Positions 1 to 9,055 of a stretch of DNA of 21,914 nucleotides are shown one piece after another; within the stretch, counting starts at the first letter, position 1; each line of letters starts with the position of its first letter. Below the pieces are notes generated by a model. That model saw only the letters and a list, made by a program, of their open reading frames with translations, was not told the origin of the DNA and ran no database searches. Made by a program: the position numbers and the translations under genes. Source of the stretch: Chara braunii (Eukaryota > Streptophyta > Charophyceae > Charales > Characeae); assembly GCA_003427395.1 (NCBI GenBank), contig BFEA01000021.1:4883765-4905678 (forward strand), given 5' to 3'.

Positions 1-375
1 ANANNGAAAAGAAGGAAAAGGACCCACCTGTCAGTTTATAATTAGTGGGAACCAGTGATTTGTCAGATCATCTCAGAATCTGATGTTATGTCGAACGGAA
101 CAGCGAATTAATTCACCACTACCGTCCACAAAACAGGGGTAGGGAGGGGGGAGGAGGGGGGGGGAGGGAGTGCAGGCAAAGGAACATAAAGGAGAAAATA
201 CCAAAAGATAGAAACCACAAATGAATCATAGTCCACAAGCGGTGATGCTCCAGCCATCAAAACTATAGCCATTTCCTGAAATTTTAAACCCTCAAGGCTC
301 AAACCAAGAAACAGAAGGAATTATTTGCCACGTGGAGGTTTCACTAGTTATGCTGGTGGGCCCACAGCATAATGC
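1..375. other. AT-rich stretch, no gene seen
   Basis: No convincing coding region is visible. The first bases contain three undetermined positions. A G-rich run at about 136-170 is the only distinctive structure. A short open frame on the minus strand at 108-302 is low-complexity and proline-rich because it reads through that run. I see no domain in it. Confidence 0.6.
136..170 (+). other. G-rich run with G-quadruplex potential
   Basis: At least four runs of three or more G (4, 3, 6, 9 and 3 long) separated by one to four bases satisfy the usual G-quadruplex pattern on the + strand. Whether it folds, or acts in transcription or replication, cannot be told from sequence. Confidence 0.5.
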
Positions 376-384
376 CTGCTTTCC
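376..384. repeat. Left 9-bp target-site duplication
   Basis: CTGCTTTCC here is repeated exactly at 702-710. The two copies bracket the terminal inverted repeats of the small transposon between them, so this is read as the target duplication made on insertion. Confidence 0.65.
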
Positions 385-579
385 CAGGCTACCAGAGTGG
401 CCCGGGACCACTTGCCCGGCCGGGCAATTCTTTTTTTACAAAAATAAAAATAAAAAAGAAACATTTTTCGAACGTTATTTTTATTTAAATTTTGGTAACG
501 AATTTCGATGTGACCCTGAGGCAAAAGTCGTTCAGTTTATTTTTCTGCATAACATTTTTTTTTTTCAGATGTTTTTTAT

Positions 580-622
<43 letters not shown>

Positions 623-701
623 ACGGGGCGTTTTTTGGCCCTTGCACGGCCGGGCCGCCCGAGCCAACAAGGTGACCCGGGCGGCCCGGCTGGTACCCTA
701 G
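385..701. mobile_element. Non-autonomous TIR transposon (MITE-like), 317 bp
   Basis: The ends are imperfect inverted repeats: CAGGCTACCAGAG on the left and, read inward from the right, CTAGGGTACCAGCC, both running into GC-rich CCCGGG-containing stretches. The centre is AT-rich, with a T run of about 43 at 579-621. The flanking 9-bp direct repeats (376-384 and 702-710) are identical. Nine-base duplications are typical of Mutator-like elements, so that superfamily is the best guess, but the ends alone do not prove it. About 85 bp of the body (476-560) matches, in inverted orientation, the larger element at 21048-21775. Open frames through the poly-T (poly-Phe) are not genes. Confidence 0.6.
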
Positions 702-710
702 CTGCTTTCC
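702..710. repeat. Right 9-bp target-site duplication
   Basis: Exact copy of the CTGCTTTCC at 376-384, immediately outside the right inverted terminus of the small transposon. Confidence 0.65.
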
Positions 711-955
711 AAAATTAAGCCAAATGTTTAGTCCTGATAGTGCCATCTGGAATTTACACAACTTCACATTTTACATCTGTAGATTCTGTACTCCTTTTTT
801 TTTGCCGCTTGTTTCTTCTTCTTGGGTTCTGATACTCCTATTGTTTCTTAAAAAAAAAAAAAAAAACAGAAAAAAAAAAGCAAAACAAAGCTGTTAATCA
901 TTGATGTTACTTAAAAGGTTCTTGCAGGTACATTGCTCCTGAAGAGTAAATGAAA

Positions 956-1026
956 GCTCCTTCAAGACATCCATTAAAAAATTGGAACGATACAGAGAAT
1001 GAAGATTAGCATGACCCCTGCGGAAG
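956..1026 (+). pseudogene. U6: U6 snRNA retrocopy, 5' part
   Basis: U6 is the snRNA that forms the catalytic core of the spliceosome. The characteristic U6 body is readable: AAAATTGGAACGATACAGAGA (977-998), including the ACAGAGA box at 992-998, then AGATTAGCATG with the AGC triad at 1008-1010, and CCCCTGCG. A 4-nt insertion (ATGA) sits directly behind ACAGAGA, and the 5' stem-loop is altered. No plant upstream sequence element or TATA box lies at the expected distance upstream. The U6 sequence stops at 1026 and resumes at 8999, because a Gypsy element sits between. With the poly-A tail on the other half, this is a processed pseudogene and not a working gene. Confidence 0.85.
1023..1026. repeat. 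Left target-site duplication of Gypsy element (GAAG)
   Basis: GAAG immediately precedes the TG of the left LTR and is repeated at 8999-9002 just after the CA of the right LTR. Four bases is short for Ty3/Gypsy, which usually gives five, but the matching U6 sequence on both sides supports the boundary independently. Confidence 0.65.
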
Positions 1027-1951
1027 TGCGAGGCCTAAGGCCCCGATGAGCCCCTTTCGGCCCTGTTTTGCATTGTTGTCGGCCGCCCTCAGTGAAGGCA
1101 GGCTCGACTAAGGTCGAGGAGGCCCCTTTGTCAGGCCACCATGCAACTGGGGAAATTCAGACAGTTGCGCGGCGTCAGTTGGTTACAAGCGCCCAGGCCC
1201 AGGCAGCCATTTTGCAAATGTATCTGAAGTATGCCCTGGGCCAGAGGCGCATACAGACCGAACACAGGCTGAGGGCAACTAACTCAGGCCCTGGGCCTGT
1301 TCTGTATGGACTGAGGCTCAGCCTCGTGGAGCCTACCGGAAGCTTCTGGGCCGGGGCCCAGTACCGCATTACCGCACGCAGCAGCAGGCCACTTCGATAT
1401 GGGGAAGGGCCTGCCCACGCATTGGATATTCGGGCACTGGCTGCATGCTGCGCCAGCACTGCTGCGCTAACGCTGGCCAGCGCTCACGTGCTCACGGGTG
1501 AGCTGGAAGGAGCAGGCAGCCATAGCCAAGCTGCGCTGCTGTATGCTGGATGGGGCGGATGGTGGTCCTTGGGTGCATGTGGCATCTGTGAGTTGGGGAA
1601 CGAGGTTGTGAGTGATACGAGAGACATACCTGGTTCTTGAAGCGTACGGCATTGGCCGAGATCTGCTCGTACTTTGGGGAGCTGTTGACGTCGCCAGCGG
1701 CACTGTAGATAGGCGAGATAGGATCTGCCATTTGTAGTCTGGGCGCCGAGCGCCAGATAGGATGTCGACATTGGTTCTTTGTTGATGATGATGAGGCTAC
1801 TCGAACATTGTCACTTACGAGCTTTTGCTGTACTATTATTTGGTGGGACTCGTGATGCAACTCTGTTTTTGGTTCGAGGTCACGACTATCTGGTCTCATG
1901 TGTATGATGCTGCTTGGTTTCCGAAGTTCGCTATCGCTCATTTTCCTTGCA
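1027..1951 (+). repeat. 5' LTR
   Basis: Begins TGCGAGG and ends CCTTGCA, a short near-perfect inverted repeat with the canonical TG...CA ends. It aligns end to end with 8085-8998. It carries about 25 bp (around 1644-1668) missing from the 3' LTR and lacks about 11 bp that the 3' LTR has near 8333-8345. GC-rich open frames inside it (for example 1068-1640) recur in the other LTR and look like chance. I could not place a TATA box. Confidence 0.95.
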
Positions 1952-1954
1952 ATT

Positions 1955-1966
1955 TGGTATCGGAGC
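1955..1966 (+). other. Primer-binding site (initiator tRNA-Met)
   Basis: TGGTATCGGAGC starts three bases after the LTR. It differs at one position from TGGTATCAGAGC, the complement of the 3' end of plant initiator tRNA-Met, which is the usual primer for minus-strand DNA synthesis in plant LTR elements. Confidence 0.9.
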
Positions 1967-2517
1967 TGTGGTACGGTGCGCTCATCTGGCGCTTGTCTTC
2001 TGCCTATGCAGTACAAGCATGCGGTCTGCTAAGCGAGCGGCCGTAGGGAGTGTGTAGTGAGGAGGGCGAAGGCAAGTTAGGCGACCCAGGTGGAGAGGGG
2101 ATTGCCAGGAAGGCTACTACGTGGTGAATATTGGGTGTTCGCAGTGTGATGAGAACTATCTGATGTGTGATTGATGCTGAGGTGGAACGGCGGTGCAATG
2201 CTGGTGGTGCCGAAGCAGCGATTGGTCATCACAATCAACATCGGGTCATCTGGTGAGAATATCTGTGGTTGGGGGCAGCTATTTTGAGGTACGTTGCACC
2301 TAACCTTATCTACCCTCTTCGACACTTCTTACCATGAGGATGTGTGTTCTGTCTTGAGAGTCCTCTCATGTGAGGAGTCGTGTGTGCTCAACCTTGAGAG
2401 TCGTCAGCGTTCACGTGGAGCATCTGGAAGGAGCGGGCGGTGCAATCTGAAGGGCCCTAGACGAAGCACTGGGTCACGGTCACCATGCCAACCCACCGGG
2501 AGTAGAGCACGCATGCT
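1967..2517 (+). other. Gypsy untranslated leader
   Basis: About 550 bp between the primer-binding site and the first plausible gag sequence. No domain is recognisable in any frame. It presumably holds the RNA leader (packaging and dimerisation signals), but I cannot point to one. Confidence 0.4.
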
Positions 2518-4389
2518 TTGCTGCTTTGTCCTTTGTCTGCTCGCTGCGCTGTACCGGACGATAGGATCTTGCGATCGGCAAGACGCCCGACAGCCCACTT
2601 GGCATTAGGACCAGAGGGCGACAAGTACCTGTTCCTTCAGCAGAGGGAGAGACAGCAGCAGCAGCGGAGGGCTAGGGCCGCAAAGGCAAGCAGGGCATTC
2701 GTGAGCGAGGCTGCTACTTCAGCAGCCATGGCTACTGCTGCGCAGCAGAGCTCTCAGGCTAGCAGTTCGAGAGCTGTAGGGTCAATGGTCGCGCAGACCT
2801 AGAGTCAGTCCACTGGCGTGATGGCAAGCCAACCTATAGTGTTGACCCCCAAGGAGGTCGCCATACAACGAGCAGCTATTTGCGAGGCACAACTACAGAA
2901 GGCGTTAGGATAGATTAAGGCAGAGAAAGAGAAGATGATTAGAAGAAGAGCCAGGATGCAGCGGAGACAAGCGGACTTTAGCGAGTTAGAGGAGATGGAC
3001 CTGGCGAACATGAATGACGATGTGAGGACCCTACGGACCGTCCTGCTAGATGTAGTACAAATGCAGGACCACCAGACGGCTCTCTTAGAGGACATCCAAT
3101 AGAGTCTGGCCGTTTTGATCGGGCGTGCGCAGGCAGCTCCATCACCGTCCGGGCCCAGTGTCTGGCCCGTTTGTCCCACCAGTGACTGGGGTATCCCCAT
3201 ATGTTGCTCCAGCATCGGTCCAGGCCACTTCCCTAGGTATGTCGTTAACAGGAGGGTTCTCAACAGGTCCTAGTGTTCGGGTTCCTGTACAGACAGTGTA
3301 CTCCCAACCTCCGTTGCAGGTTGCCGTAATAGGGCAGCCTGCTGTCTCACAGCCTCCACAACCGCAGGCTACACAGCCCCAGCAGCAGGTTGCCGTATAC
3401 GTACAGGCGTATACACAGACATATAGTGCAGCAGCCTAGTCCCCAAGGTCCACAGCCTGGAGTGGGACAGGTGCCGAGATAAACACAGTGGGTTCCAAAG
3501 ACGGCTATCGCCTCTCCCAAACCTTTTTCAGGGGGCAAGAGGGGCGAAGACCTCGATACACGGTCATGACTTTCGCGCTTGGGCAGTCAACCAGAAACTA
3601 GATGACTTCCTTAAGCTGGTGGAAGACATGTGGCATGATCCTTAGGAGGCTCAAAAAGTCACTGACGCAATCCTGACTTTGAATCATAGACAGTTCAAGT
3701 CAGTAAGAGAGGCCACCGACGCAGTAGAGCGTCTGATTTGTGTTCCTGGAGTGCGCTATGACCCCCAGGTATTACTCACCTCCTACCTGAGATATTTTCC
3801 TATGCCTCTCAGGAACCAGTTGGCAGGTGAGGCCAACATCAACATGCACAACTTCTCCTCGGTCAGCAAGAAGGCCCTAGACCTAGAAGCAAAGATAGGG
3901 CATGGACAAACACCCACGACGGATGGTAGGAAAAAGTCACTGCCTCCCAACTGGAAGGCCAAAGGCCGTATTATGTTTGTCGATAACGATGGTTCAACCA
4001 TCGAGTTAGATGACAACTTCCTGGAGGGAGTAGGTACAGAGGCGGGCAGCGTAGAGGCTTCAGGGGGTGGAGTAGTCGCTGCCTCAGTACAGAAAGGTAA
4101 GGCAACCGGTAGACGCCGTGGAGGCTCCCGGTCTATGAGTCAAGTTGACCCCAACGCTCCTCCATGGGAGAAGGCGGGTCTCACTGGGGACGTGTGGAGA
4201 TACCGGTACACCAGGCAAACCTGTATTCGTTGTGGGCAATATGGCCACAACCAGTTCAAGTGTCGCAACAAGAAGGTGACCGAGAAGATCCCGCCTACTA
4301 TGGGGCAGGCGTTGGCATCCTCCGCTCCCGTAGGTAGCAATGTGGCCAACAGTTCTGGCACTGCTCCGAGAAACGCGTCGGGCCAGTAG
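2518..4389 (+). pseudogene. gag: gag polyprotein, broken by stops and frameshifts
   Basis: Gag builds the virus-like particle and binds element RNA. Readable pieces: a Gln/Arg/Ala-rich and then charged, coiled-coil-like N-terminal part in frame 1 (about 2580-3120) with stops at 2800, 2911 and 3100; a Pro/Gln/Val-rich linker in frame 2 (3125-3439); a short piece in frame 3 (about 3500-3566); and a capsid-like region back in frame 1 (3565-4200) with a stop near 3644. A CX2CX4HX4C zinc knuckle follows at 4222-4263 (Cys-Ile-Arg-Cys, His, Cys), and the frame ends at TAG 4387. The true start is unclear because no ATG is well placed. The 2518 start is only the beginning of an open stretch. At least three frame changes are needed, so no intact Gag is made. 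Confidence 0.8.
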
Positions 4390-4392
4390 GAA

Positions 4393-4929
4393 TAGTAGTT
4401 GTTCCTGCTACGGTCGAGGTGGTGGACACACCCTCACTATCTCGAGAGATGGCCCAAGCCACCGACTCCGTTGTCATCCCACAAATACATTCAGACCCAT
4501 CGAGCCTCTGTTCGATGAATGTGTTTAAGTCCTTAGAGGAGCTAGAGGAGGAATGGTCCAAATCAGACCCGCTAGCTTCTTGGACAGCATTGGCTAAAGC
4601 CCCTAGGAGTGAGATGTTCGTCCGCGAGGTAGTCATCGGCGGGCGTAAGGCCGGGGCCTATTATGACACTTGCTCGACTAGGAACTTCATTAGTCGCGCG
4701 TGCGTTGAGAGGCTGCGCTTACAGGGGCAAGTACAGCGCCTGAGTCGACCTGTGGAGTCGACCTGTGCCAACAAACAGCGCATGGTAGTTCATGACTGCC
4801 TTCAGGACGTTGAGTGTTGTTTCCCGTACACAGGAGGGGAATTGAGACAGCGTCTCGTTCCTAGTTAGCGATGATCTCCCAATGGACATCCTGTTGGGTA
4901 CGTGCTATCTTTCAGTTGCAAAGCCCTAG
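4393..4929 (+). pseudogene. pol: pol: aspartic protease domain, broken
   Basis: The retropepsin would cut the Gag-Pol polyprotein. In frame 3 from about 4393 to 4868 there is a segment reading VIGGRKAGAYYDTCSTRNFI, where DTC takes the place of the usual D-[ST]-G active-site triad. A stop follows at 4866. The second conserved protease block, PMDILLGTCYL, lies about 60 residues on, in frame 1 (4879-4911), ahead of an in-frame TAG at 4927. Spacing and order fit a Ty3/Gypsy protease directly downstream of gag. The glycine-to-cysteine change may be family variation or decay. The frame change and stops rule out a product. Confidence 0.7.
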
Positions 4930-6470
4930 TTTGACTGGGATCGAAAATTGGTCAAAGACACTTTGCCAGGTGGGGGGACCGCCAGATTACGTAAATTTAA
5001 GGCTAGTAGTCTGATTAAGTCCTACGGATGCATGTGTGCGGCCACGTTCTATAACTATTATAAGCAAAATTCGGAGGAGGGTATGTATCTAGTTTATGTC
5101 TCTGCAGCAGGCGAGCCGGTGAAAATGCCGGTGGAAATAGAGGGAGTAGTTGCCAAATACCCTGATCTATTTGAAGAGCCGAAAGGGATTGTTGAGAGGG
5201 AGGTTGTCCACGCCATAGAGATTATCCCAGGGTCTAGCATCCCGAAGGGTAGGATCTATCGGATGTCTTCAAGCGAGCTTGATGAGCTTCGCCGGCAACT
5301 CAAGGAACTCATAGAGAAGGGTTGGATCCGACTGAGTGTCTCTCCTTATGGATCTTCAGTTCTATTCATACCAAGGAAGGGGGGAACTCTGAGGATGTGC
5401 ATTTATAGGGGCCTCAATGCCATCACTGTCAAGAATCAAGAGCCTCTACCGCGCATCGACGGCTTGCTAGATAGAGTGCAAGGGTGCCGGTACTTTAGTA
5501 AAATAGATATGAAGTTCGGGTACCATCAGATTGCAATACAGCCCAAGGATCAACACAAAACCGCCTTTCAAATCAGGTACAGTCTGTACGAGTTTGAGCT
5601 GATGCCTTTCGGCCTTTGCAATGCTCCTGGCACCTTTCAGCACGCTATGAATCAGATCTTTCATGACTACTTGGATACGTGTAGTACGACGTGTACCTCG
5701 ATGACATACTTATTTTTAGTAGGACTGTCGAGGAGCATGTTGCGCACTTAGACAAAGTCCTCAATCTCCTTTGGCAGCACAAGTTCAAGATCAACGGGGA
5801 GAAATGCGAGTTTGGTCGCACCCGGATCTTGTACTTGGGTCATGAGATTTCCGCGGAGGGTTTGAAGCCCGATGACGCGAAGGTGGCCAGCATTCGTGAC
5901 TGGCCGCGTTCTCAGTCTGTGACTGAGATGAGGTCTTTCTTAGCGATGACCGGCTACTATCGTAACTTTGTTAAGAACTATAGCATAGTGGTCGCCCCTT
6001 TGACTGACCTGACACGCCTTGACACCCCATGGGAGTGGACAGACAGGTGTGAGGCTTCTTTCAGACATATGAAGTATGCTCTGACACACTATGAGGTCTT
6101 GAAACTTCCTGATCCTGACAAGCCGTTTATAGTAACCACGGATGCTAGCCAATATGGCGTAGGCGTCGTGCTCGCGTAGCAGGAGGGGCCAAAGTTGAGG
6201 CCAGTCGAGTACATGTAAAAAAAGATGCCCTCTCAGAAGTTGGCTAAATCCACCTATGAGAAAGAGCTCTACGCGATTTACAAGGCACCGACCCATTGGA
6301 GACATTACCTCCTTGGGAGGTTCTTCATCGTCAGGACTGATCATCAGACCCTGAAGTGGATGAGAACCCAGCCAGTACTCTCTGATGCCTTGAAGCGTTG
6401 GATCGAAGTCATTGAACAAAGGGGGAGTACAATAAAGTTGTTGATGCCTTATCACGTAGGCCTGATTTCT
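4930..6470 (+). pseudogene. pol: pol: reverse transcriptase and RNase H, broken
   Basis: RT copies element RNA into DNA and RNase H removes the RNA strand. Frame 1 (4930-5690) holds the N-terminal fingers, motif A (YFSKIDMKFGYHQI, catalytic Asp) near 5490-5535, and motif B (MPFGLCNAPGTFQ) near 5601-5640. A frameshift near 5680 moves to frame 3, where motif C YLDDILIFS starts at 5694. The RNase H follows: TTDASQYG (about 6136-6159), the STYEKEL Glu block (6249-6269), and VRTDHQTLKW (about 6330-6360). Stops are at 6177 (TAG) and 6216 (TAA). Near 6420 the frame shifts to 2, with a probable small deletion, and RNase H ends with VVDALSR. All catalytic motifs remain visible although no uninterrupted frame exists. 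Confidence 0.92.
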
Positions 6471-7449
6471 CTGGTGCGCTGATTACTGAGTTTGGGCTTG
6501 CGGACGATGTCACTTGCTCTTTGGTGGAAGCCTATCGCGAGGACCAGTTTATGTCCGAGATCATACGCAGACTCGAGGCGAAGGACAAGGTGACTTCTGC
6601 CGAGTTTGAGTTGGTCAACGGTTTGTTGTTCCTTGAGAAGACAGGGAATAAACGTATGTGTGTGCCAAATAGAGAGTCCTTGCGTAGTTTATTTTTAGGC
6701 GAGTGTCATGATGCCACCGGACATTTTGGCTATAAAAAGATTGCAGCCAATCTGCTGCAGAGGTTCTCGTGGCCCACGATGATGAAAGACGCCCAGCTGT
6801 ACGTGGAGACTTGTCAGGTCTGTCAGAGGGACAAGCCACGCACACAGGCTCCTCTTGGGCTCCTGAAGCCCCTTCCGATTCTAAAAAGGCCTGGTGAGAG
6901 CCTGTCCATAGATTTCATGGATACGCTGGTCACCAGCAAGAGTGGTATGCGTTATGTCTATGTCATTGTGGATAGGTTTAGTAAATACGCTAGATTAGTT
7001 GCAATGCCTGCAACAACTAAGACCGAGTATGTGATTAAGCTGTTCAAAGAGAACTGGGTCAGAGATTTTGGACTGCCGAAATCTATAGTGAGTGACCGTG
7101 ATGTGCGATTTAGTAGTGAATTGTGGAAAGCCGCAGCTGCAGAACAGGGAACGCAGCTACAAATGACATCAAGGAACCATCCAGAAGCGAATGGGCAAGC
7201 AGAGCAGTTGAACCACGCGGGCAAGCAGAGCAGTTGAACCGCGTTGTACAACACCTGCTGAGGCACTACATCAAGCCAAATCAGGTGGATTGGGATGAGA
7301 AACTTGCTCTCATCGCTAGCCTGTAGAACAGCGTTGTGCACAGTGCAACGAGAGTGAGCCCGAACAGCCTGCTACTGACATTCAAGCCTAGACTGCCCTT
7401 GGATTTCCTACTACTTGACAACCAGCTGCACCAGGAACCTTAGCGTCCG
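6471..7449 (+). pseudogene. pol: pol: integrase, broken by a 26-bp tandem duplication
   Basis: Integrase joins element DNA to the chromosome. Frame 2 (6471-7237) contains the HHCC zinc-binding region (CHDATGHFGYKK, then CQVCQRDK about 6820-6843), followed by the rve core with the D,D-35-E residues: SIDFMD, IVSDRDVRF and NHPEANGQAEQLN. Just after the catalytic Glu a 26-bp unit is repeated (7193-7218 and 7219-7244). Because 26 is not divisible by three, the frame shifts to 1 (HYIKPNQVDWDEKL and onward), with a stop at 7324. The rest of the C-terminal region then passes to frame 3 near 7450. The core motifs are intact but the copy cannot make a full-length enzyme. Confidence 0.92.
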
Positions 7450-8048
7450 CTTATCGATATGAGCATCTGATGCAGCAGGCTATTGAACAGATGCAAAAGG
7501 CACAGGCGACGATGATAGAGTCTGAGAACAAGCACCGCCGCCCATCTACATTTCAGGTAGGGGAGAGAGTCTGGGTTAAGTCCTCAGAACTAAGACAGGA
7601 GCACGGGATCTCCCGCAAGCTCATGCCGCAGTACTTTGGACCATGGGAGGTCCTAGAGGTTGTTGGGAATGAAACGGATGGGCCGTCATATGTCATTCGC
7701 ATCCCTGGTAACTTACGTACTTACCCTGTGTTTCACGCTTCCAAACTCGCACCTTTCGGGGAAACAGATCAGTTTCCCTCTCGTCGCTCAATGCTGCCCC
7801 CAACCATGGATGGAGAGGTCGACATCGACGACATCGTTGACCACAAGGAAATGCCAGTTCCAAGAACGACAGGCAGGGGACGTCCTCCGAAACCAAAGCT
7901 GCAGTACCGAGTTCGGTTTAGACATCACACTGATCCAAAGGAGGATCGATGGTTTACTAGGGAGGAACTGATGCAGACCACTCCTCAGGCTGTTGCCCAA
8001 TATGAAAAGTTTTTGCAGAAGGGAAAGCGCCAGATTATTGAAGACTGA
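7450..8048 (+). pseudogene. pol: pol: integrase C-terminus and chromodomain
   Basis: An open stretch in frame 3 of about 190 residues ending at TGA 8046. It begins with the integrase C-terminal region (RRPSTFQVGERVWVKSSEL, then FGPWEVLEVVG and HASKLAPF, the GPY/F-type module). It ends with a chromodomain-like segment: IDDIVDHKEMP, a Gly/Arg/Pro-rich spacer, LQYRVRFRHHTDPKEDRWFT and a final Leu-rich helix. Chromodomains in chromoviruses are thought to steer integration by binding histone marks. The aromatic cage cannot be judged with confidence by eye. It has no start of its own and would be the tail of Pol. Confidence 0.85.
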
Positions 8049-8073
8049 ACTTCTCAGAGGACTATCGAAGTAT

Positions 8074-8084
8074 GGCGGAGGGAA
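8074..8084 (+). other. Polypurine tract
   Basis: GGCGGAGGGAA, purine except for one C, lies directly before the 3' LTR. This is the expected primer site for plus-strand DNA synthesis. Confidence 0.75.
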
Positions 8085-8998
8085 TGCGAGGCCTAAGGCC
8101 CCGATGAGCCCCTTTCAGCCCCGTTTTGCATTGTTGCCGCCCGCCCTCAGTGAAGGCAGGCTCGACTAAGGCCGAGGAGGCCCCTTTGTCAGGCCACCAC
8201 GCAACTGGGGTTATTCAGACAGTTGCGCGGCGTCAATTGGTTACAAGCACCCAGGCCCAGGCAGCCATTTTGCAAATGTATATGAAGTATGCCCTGGGCC
8301 AGAGGAGCATACGGACCGAACACAGGCTGAGGGCCGTTGGGTACAGGCAACTAACTCAGGCCCTGGGCCTGTTCTGTATGGACTGAGGCTCAGCCTCGTG
8401 GAGCCTACCGGAAGCTTCTGGGCCGGGCCCCAGTACCGCATTACCGCACGCAGCAGCAGGCCACTTCGGTATAGGGAAGGGCCTGCCCACGCATTGGATA
8501 TTCGGGCACTGGCTGCATGCTGCGCAAGCGCCGCTGCGCTAACGCTGGCCAGCGCTCACGCGCACACGGGCGAGCTGGAAGGAGCAGGCAGCCATAGCTG
8601 AGCTGCGCTGCTGTATGCTGGATGGGGCGCATGGTGGTCCTTGGGTGCATGTGGCATCTGTGAGTTGGGGAACGAGGTTGTGAGTGATACGAGAGACATA
8701 CCTGGTGCTTGAAGCGTACTTCGGGGAGCTGTTGACGTCACCAGCGGCATTGTAGATAGGCTAGATAGGATCTGCCATTTGTAGTCTGGGCGCCGAGCGC
8801 CAGATAGGATGTCGACATTGGTTCTTTGTTGATGATGATGAGACTACTCGAACATTGTCACTTATGAGCTTTTGCTGTACTATTATTTGGTGGGACTCGT
8901 GATGCAATTCTGCTTTTGGTTCGAGGTCACGACTATCTGGTCTCATGCGTGTTATGCTGCTTGGTTTCTGAAGTTTGCTATCGCTCATTTTCCTTGCA
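8085..8998 (+). repeat. 3' LTR
   Basis: 914 bp, TGCGAGG to CCTTGCA, matching 1027-1951. My hand alignment gives roughly 38 substitutions in about 890 aligned bases (about 4%), mostly transitions, plus a gap of about 25 bp and an insertion of about 11 bp relative to the 5' LTR. Confidence 0.95.
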
Positions 8999-9002
8999 GA
9001 AG
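8999..9002. repeat. Right target-site duplication of Gypsy element (GAAG)
   Basis: GAAG follows the terminal CA of the 3' LTR and matches 1023-1026. U6 sequence resumes directly afterwards. Confidence 0.65.
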
Positions 9003-9035
9003 AAAGATGACACGCGTAAATCGAGAAATGGTCCC
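8999..9035 (+). pseudogene. U6: U6 snRNA retrocopy, 3' part
   Basis: GATGACACGCGTAAATCGAG and AAATGGTCCC continue the U6 sequence from the break at 1026. In real U6 genes the Pol III transcript ends in a T run just after GGTCC. Here the sequence ends in GGTCCC followed by 20 A. The small AAA excess at the junction lies next to the duplicated GAAG. Confidence 0.85.
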
Positions 9036-9055
9036 AAAAAAAAAAAAAAAAAAAA
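9036..9055 (+). repeat. Poly-A tail of the U6 retrocopy
   Basis: Twenty consecutive A immediately after the U6 3' end. An untemplated A tail behind a non-polyadenylated snRNA is the usual mark of LINE-mediated retrocopying. I could not identify convincing target duplications around the U6 copy. Confidence 0.7.

Larger units (their letters stand above)
1027..8998 (+). mobile_element. Ty3/Gypsy LTR retrotransposon with chromodomain, degenerate
   Basis: A structurally complete but mutated element of 7972 bp. Order: 5' LTR, primer-binding site for initiator tRNA-Met, gag with zinc knuckle, protease, reverse transcriptase, RNase H, integrase, chromodomain, polypurine tract, 3' LTR. RT before integrase places it in Ty3/Gypsy (Metaviridae), and the C-terminal chromodomain in the chromovirus branch. 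It inserted into a U6 snRNA retrocopy, duplicating GAAG. Multiple stops and frameshifts in gag and pol mean this copy cannot make its own proteins. The LTRs differ by about 4% plus indels, so it is not a recent insertion. From memory, the pol sequence resembles abundant Chara elements (unverified). Confidence 0.95.

Noticed and set aside
332-718. 128-codon open frame as a gene
   Set aside because: It consists largely of poly-Phe from the T run inside the small transposon and has no domain.
956-1026. Functional U6 snRNA gene
   Set aside because: It is interrupted by 8 kb, has a 4-nt insertion next to ACAGAGA, no upstream promoter elements, and a poly-A tail in place of the T-run terminator.
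1068-1640. 190-codon open frame in the 5' LTR
   Set aside because: It lies wholly within the LTR, recurs in broken form at 8126-8386 and 8398-8601, and is explained by GC-rich repeat sequence. No domain is seen.
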